Program-made: the position numbers and the translations under genes
The notes under the pieces: model-generated
The model's database searches: none
The model's input: only the letters and a program-made list of their open reading frames with translations
What the model was told of the DNA's origin: nothing
Shown here: positions 43,523 through 53,600 of the stretch, one piece after another
Layout: the number at the start of each line of letters is the position of its first letter
Position numbering within the stretch: position 1 is the first letter of the stretch
DNA from: Maylandia zebra
Lineage: Eukaryota > Chordata > Actinopteri > Cichliformes > Cichlidae
Direction of reading: 5' to 3'
Assembly: GCF_041146795.1 (NCBI RefSeq)
Contig: NC_135175.1
Location: 37,835,169-37,899,168 of the forward strand
Length of the DNA stretch: 64,000 nucleotides

Positions 43523-44384
43523 TCCGGGCTGGTAACCTGAACCCAGAGACAAGAGGACATGAAAAGATTCAGCTTATGGAGATCCAAATAAAACATCTGC
43601 AGATGCAGAGAGTGAACTGGAACATGTTTCTGAAGATGCAGAAAATAAAAGTGAAGAAAATTAATGAAAAACAGTCAAACTACAAAAGAAAGATCAATGA
43701 AAACCTGGAGGAAAGTAAACTTGTTCTGGTAAAATGATCATTAATAATATTCAGATGTTTTCTGAGTTTATCTGTGGAGCAAATAGAATATTTAACCTGA
43801 AGGAATTGAAATTGTGTCCTGATACGAGCTGAGCAGCAGAACACACTGTGTAACTCTAAAGTAGTAGGAAAGAGAAGCAGCAGAGTTTGATTACTGACAG
43901 AGACGTTAGTGATGGACTGCAGATGTTATTTCAAATCAAATCTCTTTGTTTGTATTGGGAGTGAAGGAAAGCTTTAATGAGACAAAACAAACTAGTTGTT
44001 ATGTTTTATACAGTCTGTAATCTGACTACTGTAAAGAGTAACAAACTACAACAGGTAAAGTAATCTGTAACGTGAAATTCAATAAAAGAAAGGATTAAAA
44101 AACAGTATTGTGACAAAGTGAATCGAGCTGCTCCAGCTTCTTAGTGAGACAAAACTTAATTGATGCTGAGCAGGTTCAAGCCTGCAGGTCTGTTTCTGCA
44201 CATCAAACCAAACATCTACCTTTTATCCTTCATCACTCCTCTTCTTTTTCTTCGCAGGAAATCTAATCTGCAGCTCCATCAGGCAGACCTCCCCTCTGCT
44301 CCTCCTCTTCCTCCTCTGCTTTCTCCTGAAAATTTCAGCCTCAGTCTCGATGAGCGTCTTTCACCGAGCACGTCGAGTGACTGA
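43523..44384 (+). CDS. Tentative 3' exons of an unrecognised coiled-coil protein
   Basis: 43523-43728 is open for 68 codons between an acceptor-like ccttttccaaaag and a GT. It encodes a charged, heptad-like helix (KIQLMEIQIKHLQMQRVNW, then KKINEKQSNYKRKINENLEE) that looks like a coiled coil. 44258-44384, after the acceptor cttctttttcttcgcag, reads RKSNLQLHQADLPSAPPLPP and ends SLDERLSPSTSSD with a stop at 44382-44384. The phases of these two pieces do not join directly: a direct splice leads to a stop or to another frame. Either a small exon lies between them, an alternative donor is used, or one piece is not an exon. I do not recognise the protein and found no convincing upstream exons. Confidence 0.35.
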
Positions 44385-44452
44385 ACGGGAGCTGAACAAC
44401 AACCAATTGCACAGCTTCACATGCCACTTGGTGGTCAGGTGTTGTTACCGTG

Positions 44453-44824
44453 ATGACGGTGAGCCGTGCGTTTAGGATGACGGGAAATTCTTCAGCTCTG
44501 ACTCGTCAAAATCATGTAGTGAAGGAGATGAAAAGGGCAATCTACAGTAAACCTCCTCGAAACAGGATTGGAGCTGTGGTAAGTCTCTGTATCGAATTAC
44601 TCACTAACTAGTCAAAGGCCACTAACTTATCATTAAACACTAACAGATCAATATCAGCCAATAACCATCCAGTAATCATAAAATAGTGACACTTGTTTTT
44701 TTTCTGACAGCAAAGTTTCTTCGTCATGTCGGTGTTTGCAGCGGCCATGCTAGCTCCTGCGGCGTGGATCCTCCGTCACCTACCAGAGTACCGCCAAAGG
44801 GTGCAGCGCAGTCCCAGGACCTGA
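44453..44824 (+). CDS. Cytochrome c oxidase subunit 8-like, two exons, 79 aa
   Basis: Small nuclear-encoded subunit of mitochondrial complex IV in the inner membrane. Exons 44453-44578 and 44711-44824 join in phase 0 across a 132-bp GT-AG intron (donor gtaagt, acceptor tttctgacag). The N terminus MTVSRAFRMTGNSSALTR is basic and hydroxylated with no acidic residues, like an import presequence. The mature part has IYSKPPRNRIGAV, one membrane helix FFVMSVFAAAMLAPAAWIL, then RHLPEYRQR, matching the COX8 pattern (K-P then P-A-x-W-(I/V)-L-x-H-L-x-x-Y). ATG 44453 is the first after an in-frame stop at 44393; the second ATG at 44477 would give 71 aa. Human COX8A has 69 aa. Whether this is the 8a, 8b or 8c type is not resolved, so no symbol is given. 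Confidence 0.75.
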
Positions 44825-44936
44825 CCCTCATCTTCATCATTATTACCAGACCCTCATCTTCATCAAGCTGACTGTTCTGAAGCTGCTCTCATCTTCCTTG
44901 CCACTGTAAACCTATGATGAAGTTTTAAATATCAAT

Positions 44937-44942
44937 AATAAA
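44937..44942 (+). terminator. Polyadenylation signal AATAAA of the COX8-like gene
   Basis: AATAAA 113 nt after the stop codon, as expected for a short 3' UTR. Confidence 0.75.
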
Positions 44943-44949
44943 CTTTGAT

Positions 44950-46815
44950 CAGTCTCTGAAATCAATCGCATTTTTATACTGAAGTTTGCAGGTTTTGTTT
45001 ATTACAGTGTGAGCAGTTTCTCCTCATGGAAGCACTGGTAATTATAATGAATGTGGCAGTTGGCTTCTTTCAGAAGAACATATCTGATGTGCCCTGTCTT
45101 TTCTTCGAGGGCTGCTCCTTGTTGGATTGGACTGTTTGTCCCATTTGAGTGGCTTAATAAAAGAACAGCAACAGGAAGTGTATTTGTGCAGGAATGTTTC
45201 TGTTTATTTTGCCAGATTTACAGAGTCAATTATTTTCAATGATAGAGAACATCAGTTCCCACGGAAATGACCGGATTAAAATTGAGACAGGAAGTGTTTC
45301 TTGTTTTCACACACGTTCAGATTCTGTGACTGAGCAGAGAAAAAAGGGATTAAACCAAAGAATAGTGAATCAGCCTTGACTGGTCAATGCTCTATCAGTT
45401 GTTACATAAGTTAAAATATTGGAGTCAGATCAAAATAAAACTGCTCCCCTGATGTTTATTTTACATCAGTGTTCCCACTATTATCTCTCTCACTTCTCTG
45501 AAGACGAAGAAGAAGAGGAGGCTCTGAGGCCACAAAGTTAAGCTCTATCACAAATGTTGTTTTTGTCTGTATAGAGCAAGGGTGGGAACTGCAGGCCTGG
45601 AGGGCCGGTGTCCTGCTGGGGCCTGTGCCCTTGATCCAACACAGCTGATTTAAATGGATAAATGAAAGTTCTCCAGAGGCCTGGTAATGAACTAATCATC
45701 TGATTCAGGTGTGAAACCTGCAGGACACCATCTGTGAGAATACAGTTACAAATCACGCTTGTAGTTTCTCCCACATACTGCAGAACAACTGCTTGCTCTA
45801 GAACCCTGAATGTTGAAGTGGAGAAACCCAACCCTAGGCAGCCAATAGGTCAGTTTATTCACCCTGTTGGATAACTTATAACTTCCACAACCAGATGCCA
45901 TTTTTTATGGACCCAGATGTTTTACTGCAATTCCAAAGACCATTTCTGTTTTACTCTGCACAACCTTTCTCATATTTACAGTCAGGCTGTTTTCATCTGC
46001 ACAGCCTTTCCCTTTGTCTTTACAGCAGTCAGTGGATACTGGAAATGTAGCTGAGATATAATATACTGAGTGTGAACATTCTCAAAACTGTATTGTATAT
46101 AGTTTTTTTTTAATAAATAAAAAAATATATATACAATACATAAATAAATCCAGTTTCCAGCCAGTCTGTGTCTGTCGTCACAACGCAGTCAACCGTTTGA
46201 AATCTGCTACAGAAACACAGACCAGTGACATGTTTTGTAAGTGATCTCATATGATGCCAATCAAATCCTTTATTCAGAGCACATGTGAAAAATAGAAAAC
46301 TAAAGAGACAAGGGGCCTGTCTCAATATGCGTACTTGCGTTCTCATGTACTGGCAACACGTCATCAGTCAGAGACCAAGTACTGTTCCAATTCGAAGTAC
46401 GCATCAAGGCGAGAACGTGAAAAATTCCTGGATGTGTTCTCGCTCCGCCCGTTTTATCGAGCATGCATCGGCGGTGACTTGTGTGAACTTGGTACAGCTA
46501 AATATCCCAGAATGCATTTCGCAAGACCTTTATGAAAATGGCCGAGGAGAAAACGCATAATTGTATGTTCAATACTACTATTATTGTAATATGCAGTGCA
46601 TTTTCAATGCATTTTTATACAATAATATAGTTATTTAAACTTCGAATGCTTAGTAAATGTAACACTGCAGACCCTAATTAAAAATTTCCTATGCCCCTTT
46701 TTTGGAGGCGCCTTGCCCGCCAAATACACTGCAAAATCTCCAGTGTTAAATTGACACTAGAAAGTGTCTATATGTGTCCACTCTTTTGAGTGTTAAATTA
46801 ACACTTTTGACAATA
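44950..46815. other. Distal intergenic DNA; repeat fragments only
   Basis: No gene recognised. A fish-typical repeat fragment (gggtgggaactgcaggcctg, then gagggccggtgtcctgctgg) lies at 45578-45740. From 46310 to 46560 there is a stretch with repeated gcgtacttgcg/aagtacgcatcaa words that may be an inverted-repeat element remnant. Confidence 0.4.
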
Positions 46816-46920
46816 CCCCTGGCTATTAAAATTAGGGAAGATTCAAGTATTGTGGGTGTGAACGGAGCAGGGAGAGGACATAAATTATTTCTGTATGCAG
46901 ACGATATTTTAGAGATGTGT
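46816..46920 (+). pseudogene. L1/Tx1-type reverse transcriptase fragment with YADD
   Basis: The frame reads PLAIKIREDSSIVGVN then HKLFLYADDILEM. The PLAIxIR...YADD pattern is that of the L1/Tx1 clade RT. Only about 35 codons remain, so it is a dead fragment at the inner edge of the telomere-associated region. Confidence 0.7.
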
Positions 46921-47504
46921 CAGGACCAGTGTTGGGACTAACGCGTTATTAAGTAACGCGTTACAGTAACTACGTTATTATTGTGGTAACGAGCACGGTA
47001 ACTAGTTATTATGCCAAAATCAGGAACGCGTTAGTCGTTACTGGGATTTAGATAGGGTCGTTACTCGTTACTTCATGTGGTGCCTATCGCGGAGCTTCCC
47101 CAGATTCAGTAACAGGGTTAGGGTGGGGTTAGGATGAGTGTTTGGGCCCCTCCTCCAATTGGAGGCGGGCGGTGCACGGGCCATCCCTCGGTAAGGGGCC
47201 TGGACCTTGGATTGTCCACGGCGTCCGCCATGGGGCACCAGGGTCCAGTCAGAAGTCCATCCAACCATGGTGAGTTGGATGGAGGCGAGTGTTTTTTTAA
47301 TTGGTTTTTCTACCAAAGTTTAAATTAAATTTTTAAAGTAAATTTTTAAAGCTTTAACTGAAATATGTAATTTTTAACTTAAATTTTTAAAGAAGTAAAA
47401 TTAAAAAATGAATTGGTTTTGAAAAAAACCTTTTAGTTATTAAAGAAAAAAGAAATCAAATTATAATAGGCCAAATGAATATGAATTTGTGTGCCTATGT
47501 GGCA

Positions 47505-47533
47505 ACGTTTCGACCTGTGAAGGTCTTCTTCAG
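47505..47533 (-). ncRNA. Hammerhead-ribozyme-like motif, proximal unit 1
   Basis: Minus strand CUGAAGA-A, stem II GACCU/AGGUC, GAAACGU. Stem I: GGC with GCC next to the core, then GUGCC with GGCAC after an internal loop. Same layout as the other motifs, with different stem sequences. Confidence 0.55.
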
Positions 47534-48109
47534 GCCAGGCACACACAAAAAAAGAAATGGGAAACAGGCTTGCTCTCAGAGGTCTGCTCTGTCCGATGGT
47601 TTGGAATGAAATGAGCAGCGAGTGCCATCCCCTTCTATTTATACCCTCCCACTTTTTTTCAGTTTGAATTTAGTTTTAGAAAGCCAAATTAGTGTTTTTA
47701 CCTTTTCGCTTTTAATTTTTCGAATAGAATTTTTACAAATGTATTTTTTAATCACTCCTCACTGGCAAAAACATCTTTTTAAAAAGATTTTAATTTTTTA
47801 ACCATGTAAATAATTTATAATCGTAGAAACAATTTTTTAACCACATTTAACCATGTCTACTGTATTTTTTTATTATTGTGTATGTAGTATTTTTTTGTAA
47901 GTCATGAATTGAGTGTTTTTAATTAATTGTAAGTAATTTTTATCCAGTAATTAGGGTTAGGGCCAAATCAAAAAATATTTAATTATGAATTATGAACCCA
48001 ATTAATTAGGGTTAAGGCCAGAACATCAAGTGGTTAGGGTTTGTCACGTGGGTTGGGGCTAAAGTAATTCGAAATAGGGTTGGGGTCAGATTAAGGTTAA
48101 TAGGGTTAG

Positions 48110-48137
48110 GGTTAGGGGGTTAGGGTTAGGGGGTTAG
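48110..48137 (+). repeat. Short interstitial telomeric repeat
   Basis: Consecutive gttaggg/gggttaggg words between two diverged units; degenerate rather than perfect TTAGGG. Confidence 0.8.
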
Positions 48138-48546
48138 GGATGTGGAATTGAGTCTGGTCCCGAAAGGGTCCAGACGGTGCTCGGTCCATCCCTCCACCCC
48201 TGCCACCTGTCCCCCGCTGGACACGTCTACGGGAAGGCAGCCGCCCTCTCCCGTGACGCACCACCGTCCAGCCTACTGAGTCCATCCGGGACCCCATGGA
48301 TGTTTTTTGTATCTCTTGATGTCGCCTTTGTTATCTTTATTTAATAATTGTTTTAATGTGCTATTTATTCCAGTTAGATATGTAAATTATGTGTATATGA
48401 ATTTACAATCACAAACAAGGCGAGAAAAAAAGAAAAAGTAAAAAAAAGTAAATGAAATTTGTTTTTAAACAAAAATAGATGAAATCAATAAAATTGTTTA
48501 ATTTTTAATAAGTGAAAACCAATGAATTAACGTGCCCACTGCCGCG

Positions 48547-48576
48547 ACGTTTCGACCCAAGATAGGTCTTCCTCAG
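48547..48576 (-). ncRNA. Hammerhead-ribozyme-like motif, proximal unit 2
   Basis: Minus strand CUGAGGA-A, stem II GACC/GGUC with a longer loop, GAAACGUC. Stem I: AGC/GC(G) next to the core and GUGCCC with GGGCAC outside. The variable core position N7 is G here and A in the others, which the hammerhead consensus CUGANGA allows. Confidence 0.55.
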
Positions 48577-49129
48577 GCTGGGGCACAATGAATAAGCTGG
48601 GAATGCACAGAGAGAGAGAGATGTTGCCTCTTCAATGGTCAGCTCCCAAATGAGCTCCTCTCTACTGTGCAGCCTTTTATAGGCTTGGTTTCCAACGTGA
48701 GTTTTTTTCGAATTTTAGGTTAGGCAATGTATTTTGAAATGGCTGGGATGGTTTTAGACCAAAATGAATGTGTGTTTTTTAACCTTTGTAATAAAATTGC
48801 ATGAAATGTATTTTTATTTTGTATATTATGTGAATTTTCAAAAAACTGTATTTTTAAGTGATGTATATGAGATTTTAAATTTGCATATTTAGGTTTTAAA
48901 TCCAATCGTGTTTTTATGAATTTTTAAGTGACGTATATTAGATTTTAATTTTGCATTTTTATGTGTTAAATCCAATCGTGTTTTTATGAATTTTGGTGAG
49001 TTATATAGAGAAATGAGTTTATGATTTGAAAATTGTATTTGTGTTTTTAGCCAAATTGTGTTTTTATGCTTCTTGGAGTTGTGTATTTAATCAACCTGTA
49101 TTTTTAGGGGTTTTAATAAAGTTTAATTT

Positions 49130-49275
49130 AATAACATGGGTTAGGGTTAGGGTAAATAATTGGGTTGGGGCCACAATCATAGTGGTTAGGGTTAGGGCAA
49201 AATATGGGGGTTGGGTTAAAATTAAATCGTAGTGGTTAGGGTCAGGGGTTAGGGGTTAGGGTTAGGGTTAGGTGT
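49130..49275 (+). repeat. Interstitial TTAGGG-type tract
   Basis: Scattered ttagggttaggg and (ggggtta) words, more regular at 49236-49275, immediately before the GC-rich head of unit 3. Confidence 0.8.
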
Positions 49276-49416
49276 TAGAAAAGAATCAGGCCACCAGCAA
49301 GCTGGTAGCCTGAGGTGCACGGGCCATCGATGGGGCCGGGTGGTGATACCCCTGCCCTGTTTCAAAAAATTACCCATCTTGGGTTTATGCGCATTGTACA
49401 TCATTGGGCCCTCGCG

Positions 49417-49445
49417 ACGTTTCGGCATTTCTGTGCCTTCTTCAG
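49417..49445 (-). ncRNA. Hammerhead-ribozyme-like motif, proximal unit 3
   Basis: Minus strand CUGAAGA-A, stem II GGCA/UGCC, GAAACGUC. Stem I: GC/GC next to the core and CAUUGGGCC with GGCCCAAUG outside, a perfect 9-bp helix. Confidence 0.6.
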
Positions 49446-50177
49446 GCTGGCCCAATGTGTGTTCTCTTGTGTCTGTTTGACTTCTGTCTTGTCTGTGCCT
49501 CTCTTGGCTTTTATACTCTTTTTTAGCTCCTCCCACTTTTGGGTTTCCAACTTGTGTTTCTTAAAAATTCTTACTTGTTTTTCTTTCTGTTTTTCTCTGT
49601 ACGTGACTTTCTTGTCTTACTGTTTTTCTCTTTATGTGACTTCCTTGTCTTACTTGTTTTTCTTTGTTTTTCTCTTTACGTGACTTTCTTGTCTTACTGT
49701 TTTTCCCGTTACGTGACTTCCTTGTCTTACTTGTTTTTCTTTGTTTTTCTTTACGTGACTTTCTTGTCTTACTATGTTTCCTACTGTTTTTCCTCTTTAC
49801 GTGACTTCTTTGTCTTACTTGTTTTTCTTTCTGTTTTTTCTCTTTACGTGACTTTCTTGTCTTACTTACTGCTTTTCTTACTGTTTTTCTTTACGTGACT
49901 TTCTTGTCTTACTATACTTATGTTTTCTCTTACTTTTCATCTCTTTATCTTTGTTTCTTACTTTTCTTTCTCTGTTTGTTTTTTCGTGACTTTCTCTTTG
50001 TCTACTTTTCTTATTATTATTTTTCATGGCACCCCCTGCTGTTTTGACATCCCGTCCTTTGATCTTTATTCATGTTTATGATTTTGGCACCCCCTTCCTT
50101 TTATGTCCTTTCCTTATTTCCTACTTGGTTTTTTACGTGACTTTGTTTCTTTCTCTTTGTGTTTTAGGGGACCCCCC

Positions 50178-50650
50178 TGGTTAGGGTTAGGGTCTTGGGT
50201 TTGGGCAGGGGCATCCCCAACCCCACGAGGCACTGGCTGGTTAGGTGTTAGGGGTTAGGGTTAGGGGGTTAGGGTTAGGGGGTTAGGGGTTAGGGGAAAT
50301 CAAAGTTGGGAGCACGGTCCCCGAAGGGTTAGGGTTAGGGTTAGGGGTTAGGGGGTTAGGGGGGGTTAGGGGGTTAGGGTTAGGGGGTTAGGGGTTAGGG
50401 GTTAGGGGAGAAATAAGTTGGGAGTCCGGTCCCCGAAGGGGGCCGGGCTCCAATGCACTGGCCATGCCTGCTCCCGTCCCAGGCGGCAAGGTCCCCCACG
50501 GCTCTTTATTGTATTATCTTTTTATAGTCTCATTAATTTGATTTTAAAGGGTTAGGGGGGTTAGGGTTAGGGTTAGGGTTAGGGGGGGTTAGGGGGGTTA
50601 GGGTTAGGGGGTTAGGGGTTAGGGTTAGGGGGTTAGGGGGTTAGGGTGTG
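50178..50650 (+). repeat. Dense degenerate TTAGGG array
   Basis: Dozens of ttaggg, ttagggg and ttaggggg words in one orientation on +, interrupted by partial unit pieces (50288-50330, 50405-50545). Orientation puts the chromosome end to the right. Extra Gs between repeats suggest old or template-variant telomere sequence. Confidence 0.9.
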
Positions 50651-53600
50651 GGGAAAGAATAGGCCCGGCTATGCCGGAACCTAGGTGCACGGTCCATCCA
50701 TGGGACTGGTATTGGTGCCCCCTGATCAAAAAATTACCCTAAGCGGGTGTAGTGCACTGGGGTTGGGCCATTCGCGACGTTTCGGCTTAATTTAGCCTTC
50801 TTCAGGCTTGGCCCACCCGCTTCTTGTGTTCAATTTCGCCACTCTGGGCCTTTTATACTCTTGCTTTTCATTTCTGTTTTTCTTAACTTTTTTCGTTTCT
50901 TAATTTTTTCTTGTTCTCAGTTTTTTCTGCTTTAGCTCTCCCTTTTTCTGTTGTTCTTTGTTCTTTCTGTTTTTCTTTATCTTTCTCTTTGTATTTCTGT
51001 TTTTCTTTATTCTTGTTCTTTATTCTTTCTGTGTTTCTTTATCTTTCTCTTTATATTTCTGTTGTTCTTTATTCTCTCTGTTGTTCTTTATTATTTCACT
51101 TTATTTCTCTTGTGTTCTTTTCTTTATTCCTTCTCATATTTCTTTAAATGGCACCCCCTTCTTTTTAGACATCCCGTCCTGTTCTGTATTTTTCTTTATA
51201 TGGCACCCCCTTCCTGTAAATCCTTTCCTTTTGTACTTTGTCTTTTTTCTGACTTTTCTTGTCTTTTTTCCTTAGTTTAGGTTTTTAGGGCTCCCTTAGA
51301 GTTAGGGCTAGAAGGGGAGGGGGGAGGGGGGCAATGGGGTTAGGGTAAGGACAGGGTAGTGGGTGGGGGGCTCCCCACAATGAGGGAGAGAGGCAATGGG
51401 CAGGGGCACCACCAATCCCAGGAGGCACAGGCTGGTTAGGGTGTGGGGAAAGAATAGGCCCGGCTATGCCGGAACCTAGGTGCACGGTCCATCCATGGGA
51501 CTGGTATTGGTGCCCCCTGATCAAAAAATTACCCTAAGCGGGTGTAGTGCACTGGGGTTGGGCCATTCGCGACGTTTCGGCTTAATTTAGCCTTCTTCAG
51601 GCTTGGCCCACCCGCTTCTTGTGTTCAATTTCGCCACTCTGGGCCTTTTATACTCTTGCTTTTCATTTCTGTTTTTCTTAACTTTTTTCGTTTCTTAATT
51701 TTTTCTTGTTCTCAGTTTTTTCTGCTTTAGCTCTCCCTTTTTCTGTTGTTCTTTGTTCTTTCTGTTTTTCTTTATCTTTCTCTTTGTATTTCTGTTTTTC
51801 TTTATTCTTGTTCTTTATTCTTTCTGTGTTTCTTTATCTTTCTCTTTATATTTCTGTTGTTCTTTATTCTCTCTGTTGTTCTTTATTATTTCACTTTATT
51901 TCTCTTGTGTTCTTTTCTTTATTCCTTCTCATATTTCTTTAAATGGCACCCCCTTCTTTTTAGACATCCCGTCCTGTTCTGTATTTTTCTTTATATGGCA
52001 CCCCCTTCCTGTAAATCCTTTCCTTTTGTACTTTGTCTTTTTTCTGACTTTTCTTGTCTTTTTTCCTTAGTTTAGGTTTTTAGGGCTCCCTTAGAGTTAG
52101 GGCTAGAAGGGGAGGGGGGAGGGGGGCAATGGGGTTAGGGTAAGGACAGGGTAGTGGGTGGGGGGCTCCCCACAATGAGGGAGAGAGGCAATGGGCAGGG
52201 GCACCACCAATCCCAGGAGGCACAGGCTGGTTAGGGTGTGGGGAAAGAATAGGCCCGGCTATGCCGGAACCTAGGTGCACGGTCCATCCATGGGACTGGT
52301 ATTGGTGCCCCCTGATCAAAAAATTACCCTAAGCGGGTGTAGTGCACTGGGGTTGGGCCATTCGCGACGTTTCGGCTTAATTTAGCCTTCTTCAGGCTTG
52401 GCCCACCCGCTTCTTGTGTTCAATTTCGCCACTCTGGGCCTTTTATACTCTTGCTTTTCATTTCTGTTTTTCTTAACTTTTTTCGTTTCTTAATTTTTTC
52501 TTGTTCTCAGTTTTTTCTGCTTTAGCTCTCCCTTTTTCTGTTGTTCTTTGTTCTTTCTGTTTTTCTTTATCTTTCTCTTTGTATTTCTGTTTTTCTTTAT
52601 TCTTGTTCTTTATTCTTTCTGTGTTTCTTTATCTTTCTCTTTATATTTCTGTTGTTCTTTATTCTCTCTGTTGTTCTTTATTATTTCACTTTATTTCTCT
52701 TGTGTTCTTTTCTTTATTCCTTCTCATATTTCTTTAAATGGCACCCCCTTCTTTTTAGACATCCCGTCCTGTTCTGTATTTTTCTTTATATGGCACCCCC
52801 TTCCTGTAAATCCTTTCCTTTTGTACTTTGTCTTTTTTCTGACTTTTCTTGTCTTTTTTCCTTAGTTTAGGTTTTTAGGGCTCCCTTAGAGTTAGGGCTA
52901 GAAGGGGAGGGGGGAGGGGGGCAATGGGGTTAGGGTAAGGACAGGGTAGTGGGTGGGGGGCTCCCCACAATGAGGGAGAGAGGCAATGGGCAGGGGCACC
53001 ACCAATCCCAGGAGGCACAGGCTGGTTAGGGTGTGGGGAAAGAATAGGCCCGGCTATGCCGGAACCTAGGTGCACGGTCCATCCATGGGACTGGTATTGG
53101 TGCCCCCTGATCAAAAAATTACCCTAAGCGGGTGTAGTGCACTGGGGTTGGGCCATTCGCGACGTTTCGGCTTAATTTAGCCTTCTTCAGGCTTGGCCCA
53201 CCCGCTTCTTGTGTTCAATTTCGCCACTCTGGGCCTTTTATACTCTTGCTTTTCATTTCTGTTTTTCTTAACTTTTTTCGTTTCTTAATTTTTTCTTGTT
53301 CTCAGTTTTTTCTGCTTTAGCTCTCCCTTTTTCTGTTGTTCTTTGTTCTTTCTGTTTTTCTTTATCTTTCTCTTTGTATTTCTGTTTTTCTTTATTCTTG
53401 TTCTTTATTCTTTCTGTGTTTCTTTATCTTTCTCTTTATATTTCTGTTGTTCTTTATTCTCTCTGTTGTTCTTTATTATTTCACTTTATTTCTCTTGTGT
53501 TCTTTTCTTTATTCCTTCTCATATTTCTTTAAATGGCACCCCCTTCTTTTTAGACATCCCGTCCTGTTCTGTATTTTTCTTTATATGGCACCCCCTTCCT

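Larger units (their letters stand above)
46925..50640. repeat. Proximal telomere-associated region: diverged single units with TTAGGG tracts
   Basis: At least three diverged units repeat one architecture: TTAGGG-type tract, GC-rich block with a gcacgggccatc or ggtccatcc word, hammerhead-like motif on the minus strand (47505, 48547, 49417), ttttata about 60-80 bp after it, then a T- or AT-rich stretch, then TTAGGG again. A further partial unit (50410-50545) lacks the motif. Unit 49252-50170 is closest to the distal arrays (tttcaaaaaattaccc, gcaccccctgctg, gacatcccgtcctttg, repeated tacgtgactttcttgtctta). The first 130 bp (46927-47060) resemble the end of a hAT-like element (cagtgttgggactaacgcgt). 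Confidence 0.75.
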
